This document shows positions 15,692 to 20,138 of a DNA stretch of 20,138 nt, piece by piece. The DNA is from an uncultured Oscillospiraceae bacterium (lineage in GTDB: Bacteria > Bacillota > Clostridia > Oscillospirales > Acutalibacteraceae). The stretch lies in assembly GCA_900546735.1 (NCBI GenBank), contig URDW01000018.1:1-20138 (forward strand), written 5' to 3'. Below the pieces are notes generated by a model. That model had not been told where the DNA came from. It saw only the letters and a list, made by a program, of their open reading frames with translations, and did no database searches. The first letter of the stretch is position 1; every line of letters starts with the position of its first letter. A program made the position numbers and the translations under genes.

Positions 15692-16576
15692 ATGGGTAAG
15701 ACGGTTCGTTATATAACTGACGACGGAAGCGCATTTGTAATGGCTGCCGACACGACCAACATCGTTTCTCAAATGGAGGCGTACCACAAAACTTCTGCAG
15801 TCGTTTCAGCGGCACTCGGCCGTTTGCTGACGGCTGCATCCATGATGGGCATTTTGCTCAAGGGCCGGGACGACAGCGTCACTCTGCGTCTAAACGGCGA
15901 CGGTCCGGCCGGCGCGCTGATCGCTGTGTCGGACAGCGCGGGCAACCCGCGCGGCTATGTGCAAAACCCGGTCGTGGAGCTGCCGCTCAACGCACGCGGC
16001 AAGCTGGATGTGGCCGGTGCTGTCGGCAGGGAAGGGTATCTTTATGTCGTAAAAGATATTGGCCTGAAAGAGCCGTACAGCGGCGCTGTACCGATCGTGT
16101 CCGGTGAGATCGCGGAAGATATTACGAATTATTTTGCCACGTCTGAGCAGATCCCGACCGTTTGCGCGCTCGGCGTACTTGTCAATCCGGATCTGACGAT
16201 CCGAACGGCCGGCGGTTTTTTGATTCAGCTGCTGCCCGGCGCGGACGAATCCGTTATTGAACGGGTAGAGCAGGCGGTGAGGGAGATTCGCCCGGTCACG
16301 GAAATGCTCGATCGCGGCATGACGCCCGACGATATCGCCCAGGCGGCTCTCAGCGGCTTTTCGCTTGAAAAGCTGGATGAAACGTTTACCGAATACCGCT
16401 GCACCTGCACAAGGGCGCGTGTGGAAAATGCGCTGCTTTCTACCGGTGCAGAAGAACTGACGTCCATGCTGCAGGATTGTCCGGTGCATGTGGAGTGCCA
16501 TTTTTGCGACAAGGTGTACGATTTTCAGAAAAACGACATCGAAAAACTTATCCTAAAATCTTCGCAGAAAAAATGA
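15692..16576 (+). CDS. hslO: Hsp33 redox-regulated chaperone
   Basis: Hsp33 is a holdase chaperone switched on by oxidative unfolding of its zinc-binding C-terminus. The 294-residue protein begins with the typical RYITDDGSAFVMAAD and carries the four redox-switch cysteines as CxC (Cys237, Cys239 in YRCTCTR) and CxxC (Cys269, Cys272 in ECHFCDK). The pattern is complete, so the switch should be functional. The ATG at 15692 has AAAGGA 8 bases upstream; the frame extends 14 codons further into the methyltransferase gene, which I judge to be chance. It is the last gene of the yerC unit. A tRNA promoter begins 20 bp after its stop, and no separate terminator is visible. Confidence 0.98.
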   Translation: MGKTVRYITDDGSAFVMAADTTNIVSQMEAYHKTSAVVSAALGRLLTAASMMGILLKGRDDSVTLRLNGDGPAGALIAVSDSAGNPRGYVQNPVVELPLNARGKLDVAGAVGREGYLYVVKDIGLKEPYSGAVPIVSGEIAEDITNYFATSEQIPTVCALGVLVNPDLTIRTAGGFLIQLLPGADESVIERVEQAVREIRPVTEMLDRGMTPDDIAQAALSGFSLEKLDETFTEYRCTCTRARVENALLSTGAEELTSMLQDCPVHVECHFCDKVYDFQKNDIEKLILKSSQKK

Positions 16577-16596
16577 GAAAAAAATAAAAAAAGTGG

Positions 16597-16625
16597 TTGA
16601 CTTTTCGGGTAAGTTTTGGTATTAT
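16597..16625 (+). promoter_or_regulatory. strong promoter of the tRNA cluster
   Basis: TTGACT (16597-16602) and TATTAT (16620-16625) are spaced by exactly 17 bp, 34 bp upstream of the first tRNA. This is the best -35 in the window (5 of 6) and fits a stable-RNA promoter. Confidence 0.9.
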
Positions 16626-16659
16626 TATATCCGTCGCTGATACAGAAAAGCGACACAAC

Positions 16660-16735
16660 GGGAGCATAGCTCAGCTGGGAGAGCATCTGCCTTACAAGCA
16701 GGGGGTCACAGGTTCGAGCCCTGTTGTTCCCACCA
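16660..16735 (+). tRNA. tRNA-Val (UAC)
   Basis: A full cloverleaf folds: acceptor GGGAGCA with TGTTCCC, anticodon stem TCTGC/GCAGG with loop CTTACAA giving anticodon UAC, and T arm ACAGG-TTCGAGC-CCTGT. Discriminator A and CCA are encoded. It is 76 bases long and is the first of the cluster. Confidence 0.97.
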
Positions 16736-16740
16736 CAAAT

Positions 16741-16817
16741 GGCCCGGTAGTTCAGTTGGTTAGAACGCCAGCCTGTCACGCTGGAGGTCGACGGTTCGAG
16801 CCCGTTCCGGGTCGCCA
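16741..16817 (+). tRNA. tRNA-Asp (GUC)
   Basis: Acceptor GGCCCGG pairs with CCGGGTC (one G-U). Anticodon stem CCAGC/GCTGG holds loop CTGTCAC with anticodon GUC. Discriminator G, the normal identity base for tRNA-Asp, is followed by an encoded CCA. It is 77 bases long and starts 6 bases after tRNA-Val. Confidence 0.97.
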
Positions 16818-16822
16818 TTTGT

Positions 16823-16898
<76 letters not shown>

Positions 16899-16903
16899 TA
16901 TTT

Positions 16904-16979
16904 GCGGATGTAGCTCATCTGGTAGAGCGCCACCTTGCCAAGGTGGAGGTAGCGGGTTCGAGCCCCGTCATCCGCTCCA
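16904..16979 (+). tRNA. tRNA-Gly (GCC)
   Basis: Acceptor GCGGATG pairs perfectly with CATCCGC. Anticodon stem CCACC/GGTGG holds loop TTGCCAA with anticodon GCC. Discriminator T, usual for bacterial tRNA-Gly, precedes an encoded CCA. It is 76 bases long and the terminator stem begins 3 bases later. Confidence 0.97.
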
Positions 16980-16981
16980 CG

Positions 16982-17015
16982 GACTCTTAAAATTCAATGT
17001 TTTAAGAGTCTTTTT
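16982..17015 (+). terminator. intrinsic terminator after the four-tRNA block
   Basis: GACTCTTAAAA (16982-16992) pairs perfectly with TTTTAAGAGTC (17000-17010) across a 7-base loop, followed by TTTTT (17011-17015). It stands between tRNA-Gly and tRNA-Cys, only 5 bases before the latter. Confidence 0.9.
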
Positions 17016-17020
17016 CATAA

Positions 17021-17095
17021 GGCACCATAGCCAAGTGGTAAGGCAGAGCTCTGCAAAAGCTTTATGCCCCAGTTCAAATCTGGGTGGTGCCTCCA
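17021..17095 (+). tRNA. tRNA-Cys (GCA)
   Basis: Acceptor GGCACCA pairs perfectly with TGGTGCC. Anticodon stem GAGCT/AGCTT holds loop CTGCAAA with anticodon GCA. Discriminator T, the cysteine identity base, is followed by an encoded CCA. It is 75 bases long and lies between two terminators with no clear promoter of its own. Confidence 0.97.
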
Positions 17096-17099
17096 AGTC

Positions 17100-17130
17100 G
17101 GAGCAAAGGCAACTTTGCTCCTTTTTCTTT
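17100..17130 (+). terminator. intrinsic terminator after tRNA-Cys
   Basis: GGAGCAAAG (17100-17108) pairs perfectly with CTTTGCTCC (17113-17121) across a GCAA tetraloop. A T-rich tract broken by one C follows. The ribosome site of the Nudix gene begins six bases after 17130. Confidence 0.9.
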
Positions 17131-17148
17131 TTGGCAGGAGGTGTGGCC

Positions 17149-17616
17149 GTGGCAAGGCTGGCGTATCAAGTACTTGTTTTGCCTTATTTTATTTCACCCG
17201 CTGCAAGCGGTCATTCGGTTTTGTACGCGCTTTTTCGCCGGCGCGACACATCTGTTTGGCAGTTTATTGCCGGCGGCGGTGAAACGGGCGATGCCTGTAC
17301 GCTGGATTCGGCCAAGCGCGAGGCGTGGGAAGAGGCACGAATCCCTTTTTCGTCCAAGTATACGCAGCTGCAGACGACCTGCAGCATTGCTGCTGAATGT
17401 TTTAAAAACGCTGCCGCTTTGTGGGGAGAAAGCTGTTTTGTAATACCGGAGTACGCTTTCGCCGTTATGGTCCAAAAACAGGATCTGGCCATTTCTGACG
17501 AACATACCGAGTACATGTGGGCAGATTATGAAACGTCCAGGCGCATGCTGCGGTATGACAGCAACCGGGTGGCTTTGTATGAACTGAACAGCCGGCTGCG
17601 CATGGGCCTGGTTTGA
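17149..17616 (+). CDS. Nudix hydrolase with an altered Nudix box
   Basis: This 155-residue protein resembles the Nudix pyrophosphohydrolases that act on nucleoside triphosphates or related compounds. VLVLPYF, then RDTSVWQFIAGGGETGD (33-48), lead into KREAWEEA (56-63), so the metal-binding R-E-x-x-E-E core is intact (Arg57, Glu58, Glu61, Glu62). Between the GGGE segment and RE there is one residue more than in the GX5EX7RE consensus. Ala49 occupies the expected Glu position and Asp48 lies beside it, while the usual Gly after EE-x is Arg64. The GTG at 17149 is 7 bases after AGGAGG. Another GTG at 17143 is too close to the ribosome site. No promoter fits between the upstream terminator and the start, so expression depends on read-through of the tRNA transcript. 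Confidence 0.85.
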   Translation: MARLAYQVLVLPYFISPAASGHSVLYALFRRRDTSVWQFIAGGGETGDACTLDSAKREAWEEARIPFSSKYTQLQTTCSIAAECFKNAAALWGESCFVIPEYAFAVMVQKQDLAISDEHTEYMWADYETSRRMLRYDSNRVALYELNSRLRMGLV

Positions 17617-17637
17617 AAATGCTAAAAAATACCATGA

Positions 17638-17669
17638 AAAAATCCCGGTCAGCCCGGGATTTTTCTTTT
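17638..17669. terminator. bidirectional intrinsic terminator
   Basis: AAAAATCCCGG (17638-17648) pairs with CCGGGATTTTT (17654-17664) across a TCAGC loop. T-rich tracts are present on both strands. It serves the Nudix gene (+) and the metallophosphoesterase (-), which converge here. The remaining stretch to 17737 shows only a weak 5-bp hairpin. Confidence 0.9.
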
Positions 17670-17737
17670 GCGTCTTACAACGCATTTACATTTTTAGATG
17701 TGTGTTAGTGAAGTGTTTGCATACTGCGGTTTACCGT

Positions 17738-19111
17738 TTATATTTTCCAGTCAAGCACCGCTTCATAGTCCATTTGTTTTTCATCGCCGATCAGCCCCAG
17801 CATCAGCCCTTTCAGGTCACTGAGTACCGGATTCGATGCGCCGGCTTTTTTCTCGATGATACGCGTTATAGGCTTCAGCCTGTCCATCAGTTTGGAAACG
17901 GCTGCATACATCGGTGTGCCGCGCACATAGGGCTCGTTGCCGGTAAAAATGTTGCGCACAAGCTCAACGCCGGTGTCTTTTAAAAGACGGCTGCGGATGC
18001 TGGGATCGACCTTAAAGCAAAACAGGCGCCCTACACCGCCCAGTGTAAGCTTTTGTAAAATCTTGCCTGCGACTGTGACCGGCACCTTCAGTTTTTTGTT
18101 TTTTTCAGGGCCGCCGAACAGACGTGTAAAGAAAGCAAAGTCGTAGGCCATCGCATCGATAATATCGGTGATCATGCGGTCAAAGCGCCAAATAAAATAT
18201 TCTTCGGCTGTTTTGCCGCCTTTGTCCCAGTCAAAGTCATGGATCGTGTAAGATGTAATATGTATTTTCCTGGGCTCTGCCAGCATTTCTACTTTGCGGT
18301 AGGCACATGGGTGACCCACAAAAGAACCGGTGCAAATGTCGGTGATCTCGTGGCCCTCCGGACTTGTAAACTGTGTCAGACTTTGGTTGTGCATGTGCCC
18401 GGTAAAGATCAGGTCTACGCCTAAATCGGCCAGAAACGCGGCATTTTCACGCCAATTCTGCATTTTGGCGTCACCCACCAGTTCAAATACGGCGTTGGCC
18501 GGCAGCAGGGGATAGTGATTGATGGCGAAAATATACTGGCCGTCTTTTTTGGCCTGCTCGGTTTGCTGACGCATCCAGGCTTTCTGGTCGTCCGTCCACA
18601 CGCCCTTTGCGTGGTGTTTGTCACCGTCGCAGTTCAGTGCCAGCAGGCGAATGCCGTCGCAAAGCTGTGCCACATAGGAATGGGTCGGCCGGTGCTCCGA
18701 AAGCGCCTGTTTTGTGCCGAAGTCATAGTAGAGGTCGCGCAGCTCTTCAAATGTTGTGCCCTCTACCGGTACGGTCTCATTGCCGACAAACCCGCACGAG
18801 TTGTCGTCATAGTCGTGTGCGGCCGTAATGACAAAGATCTTTTTGCCGCACGCCTCCAGTTTGCGCAGCTTTTCAATAAAAAGCAGGTGGCTGGCCTTTT
18901 CGGCACGGTAGACCAGGTCGCCCGGAATAATGACTGTATCTGTTTTTTTGTCCTGTGCAAGCTGGGCAAAACCGGCGTCGATGATCGCCTCTGTTTCGGC
19001 CACGCACTTCTGGTCGGTTCGGCTTCTTGCTTCATATGCGGGGCCGGATGCGCCCAGCCTGTTGTCAAAAAGATGTGTGTCGGTGACGATGTAAAAAGAA
19101 AAATCCTGCAA
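17738..19111 (-). CDS. calcineurin-like metallophosphoesterase with C-terminal extension
   Basis: This 457-residue protein has an N-terminal two-metal phosphoesterase domain (about 1-290) and a C-terminal region of about 165 residues that I do not recognise. Motifs are Asp11-x-His13 (VTDTHLF), Gly-Asp65 (PGDLVYR), His199 (NHYPLL) and Gly-His239-x-His241 (TGHMHNQ). The usual GNHD motif reads TAAHD (96-100): the bridging Asn is Ala98 while His99 and Asp100 remain. No signal peptide or membrane segment is apparent. The start is a TTG at 19111 with AGGAGGG upstream at normal spacing; no ATG fits. It lies 81 bp downstream of the AraC regulator on the same strand, a likely target. The substrate is unknown. 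Confidence 0.88.
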   Translation of the reverse strand: MQDFSFYIVTDTHLFDNRLGASGPAYEARSRTDQKCVAETEAIIDAGFAQLAQDKKTDTVIIPGDLVYRAEKASHLLFIEKLRKLEACGKKIFVITAAHDYDDNSCGFVGNETVPVEGTTFEELRDLYYDFGTKQALSEHRPTHSYVAQLCDGIRLLALNCDGDKHHAKGVWTDDQKAWMRQQTEQAKKDGQYIFAINHYPLLPANAVFELVGDAKMQNWRENAAFLADLGVDLIFTGHMHNQSLTQFTSPEGHEITDICTGSFVGHPCAYRKVEMLAEPRKIHITSYTIHDFDWDKGGKTAEEYFIWRFDRMITDIIDAMAYDFAFFTRLFGGPEKNKKLKVPVTVAGKILQKLTLGGVGRLFCFKVDPSIRSRLLKDTGVELVRNIFTGNEPYVRGTPMYAAVSKLMDRLKPITRIIEKKAGASNPVLSDLKGLMLGLIGDEKQMDYEAVLDWKI

Positions 19112-19138
19112 TCTTTATCCCTCCTGATAGTTTATAAT

Positions 19139-19168
19139 ATCATAATGGACAGCTTACATAATAGGAAA
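19139..19168 (-). promoter_or_regulatory. possible activator-dependent promoter of the metallophosphoesterase
   Basis: On the minus strand TATGAT (19139-19144) is a good -10. The -35 position (TTTCCT, 19163-19168, 18 bp away) is poor, as in promoters that need an activator. An ACAAATGT element (19177-19184) lies just upstream of it. Confidence 0.35.
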
Positions 19169-19192
19169 TCGTCACAACAAATGTTTAAATAA

Positions 19193-20023
19193 TCATGTTT
19201 CTTCGTCGTTGTAGATGATCGTGGATTTTCTGTAGGCAGCCGGCGAGTAGCCTACGATTTTTTTAAAGCTTGTTGAAAAATACTGCTGGTCAGAATAGCA
19301 AAGCGCCGCCGAGATCTCGCCGATGCTCATGGATGTATTCTTCAGGTAATCCTTTGCCAGTTCTATTTTTTTGTGTATGTAGTACTGGTACGGCGTTTCC
19401 TGAAAGCGCTTTTCAAAAATGTTGATCAGGTGGTTTTTGGAGTAGCACATCTCTTTTGCCAGCTGGTCAAGGGAGAAAGGCTGCGTCAGCTTTTTATCCA
19501 GCATGTTTTTAACATACTGCGCCAGGTCGGGTTCTTCCGTCAGCACATTGCTTTTCAGGTAAATGAAGATTTTAAGCAGTTCTACGGTGATCAGATCTGT
19601 GATGCGTTGGTAGTCGTACGACGTATTGAAACCAATGTCAAAAATCGTGCTGAACATTTTTTTGATATGGCAGTTTTCAAAAAGGTAAACGTTTTTCGGC
19701 AGGTACAACTGTACCATGGCTTCGGCCAGCGGCCCTTCAAAACAGATCCAGTATTTGTGCCACGGATTCTGCGGATCTGGGTAATACTTATGCTGGCTTC
19801 CTTTTGTGAGCAAAAAAACATCGCCGCTTTTCGGGTGCAGGGTCTGCCCGTTGATGACCAAAGTGCCCTCGCCGGCTACAATGTACTCCAGCGACAGCAA
19901 GTCGGAACAGCGCCGTTCAATGTAATATTTTTCATCGCAGACGGTTTCTCCCACCAATCGAATGTTCAGCGGGTTGTCCTTTTTCATGAAAACAGTAAAG
20001 TTTTTCAAATTTTCCATAATCAA
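19193..20023 (-). CDS. AraC-family transcriptional regulator
   Basis: This 276-residue regulator has an N-terminal cupin-like ligand domain (about 25-110, with the core LEYIVAGEGTLVINGQ and HPKSGDVFLLTKGSQHKYYP) of the kind that often senses sugars. The C-terminal double helix-turn-helix (about 170-268) includes FSLDQLAKEMCYSKNHLINIF and ISAALCYSDQQYFSTSFKKI, then the AraC signature GYSPAAYRK. The start is TTG at 20023, with AAGGA six bases upstream; an in-frame ATG at 20017 is the alternative but lies 12 bases from that site. It has its own promoter, and looks more AT-rich by eye than the core genes. The ligand is unknown; targets are probably itself and the downstream metallophosphoesterase gene. 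Confidence 0.95.
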   Translation of the reverse strand: MIMENLKNFTVFMKKDNPLNIRLVGETVCDEKYYIERRCSDLLSLEYIVAGEGTLVINGQTLHPKSGDVFLLTKGSQHKYYPDPQNPWHKYWICFEGPLAEAMVQLYLPKNVYLFENCHIKKMFSTIFDIGFNTSYDYQRITDLITVELLKIFIYLKSNVLTEEPDLAQYVKNMLDKKLTQPFSLDQLAKEMCYSKNHLINIFEKRFQETPYQYYIHKKIELAKDYLKNTSMSIGEISAALCYSDQQYFSTSFKKIVGYSPAAYRKSTIIYNDEET

Positions 20024-20034
20024 CCATTTTCCTT

Positions 20035-20068
20035 CACAAATGTTATAACCCTATGTTAGCACAAATGT
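20035..20068. repeat. direct repeat CACAAATGT in the araC-type gene promoter
   Basis: Two perfect copies of CACAAATGT lie at 20035-20043 and 20060-20068, 25 bp apart start to start. One falls between the -35 and -10 of the regulator promoter and the other just after the predicted transcription start. AraC-family proteins commonly bind direct repeats, so these are candidate autoregulatory operators. The core ACAAATGT recurs at 19177-19184. Confidence 0.55.
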
Positions 20069-20081
20069 GAAATTAATTCAA
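20053..20081 (-). promoter_or_regulatory. sigma-A-type promoter of the AraC-family gene
   Basis: On the minus strand TTGAAT (20076-20081) and TAACAT (20053-20058) are spaced by exactly 17 bp, each 4 of 6 to consensus. Transcription would start near 20046, giving a short leader to the TTG at 20023. Confidence 0.65.
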
Positions 20082-20089
20082 TCTTGAAA

Positions 20090-20138
20090 CTGTCTCTTAT
20101 ACACATCTGACGCTGCCGACGACTTAATAGGTGTAGAT
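20090..20138 (+). other. Nextera i5-side sequencing adapter (artefact)
   Basis: This is not genomic DNA. Bases 20090-20108 are the reverse-complement Tn5 mosaic end CTGTCTCTTATACACATCT, 20109-20122 are the Nextera read-1 stem, 20123-20130 (CTTAATAG) are the i5 index, and 20131-20138 are the start of the P5 complement. From memory the index corresponds to S518. Genuine sequence ends at 20089. Confidence 0.98.

Overview
The window reads as a bacterial chromosome segment from a Gram-positive anaerobe of the class Clostridia, most likely of the Oscillospiraceae/Ruminococcaceae type. The grounds are gene order (rplS-rbgA-rnhB-yraN, tig-clpP-clpX-lon-engB, yerC-methyltransferase-hslO), strong AGGAGG-type ribosome sites, sigma-A-like promoters with 17 bp spacers, tRNAs with encoded CCA ends, a DUF1540 protein, and a LysA of the clostridial HAFLASNT variety. 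The genus cannot be fixed by eye. Both contig ends are sequencing-library adapter, so genuine DNA runs only from 49 to 20089 and the sample is probably a metagenomic or multiplexed assembly.

Left part (49-3699): the end of a radical-SAM-linked DUF2344 gene and a GNAT acetyltransferase are followed by a ribosome-linked block. rplS (L19) has its own promoter and a structured leader, then a terminator. After it come rbgA (50S assembly GTPase), rnhB (RNase HII) and yraN, whose ends overlap by a few bases.

Middle (3735-14584): thrC has its own promoter inside the end of yraN. A membrane-anchored protein of unknown function follows, facing a small cysteine-rich DUF1540 gene on the minus strand that is easily missed. 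A COG1768 metallophosphoesterase is divergent from it. Then comes the proteostasis cluster: trigger factor, ClpP, ClpX and Lon. Lon has its own promoter after a 142 bp gap. The ribosome-assembly GTPase EngB and diaminopimelate decarboxylase LysA follow lon closely.

Right part (14585-20089): a promoter drives yerC, a SAM methyltransferase and hslO (Hsp33), which overlap or abut. A separate strong promoter drives tRNA-Val, Asp, Phe and Gly, a terminator, then tRNA-Cys, a second terminator and a Nudix hydrolase. A bidirectional terminator separates this from two minus-strand genes: an AraC-family regulator and, downstream of it, a metallophosphoesterase. A repeated ACAAATGT element in both of their upstream regions suggests a small local regulon.

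I see no CRISPR array, insertion sequence, prophage or recognisable defence system. This is mostly ordinary core genome. The parts most worth a second look are the AraC-linked repeats, the terminator-split tRNA/Nudix unit, the L19 leader, and several enzymes with unusual active-site residues (LysA, Nudix, the minus-strand metallophosphoesterase).
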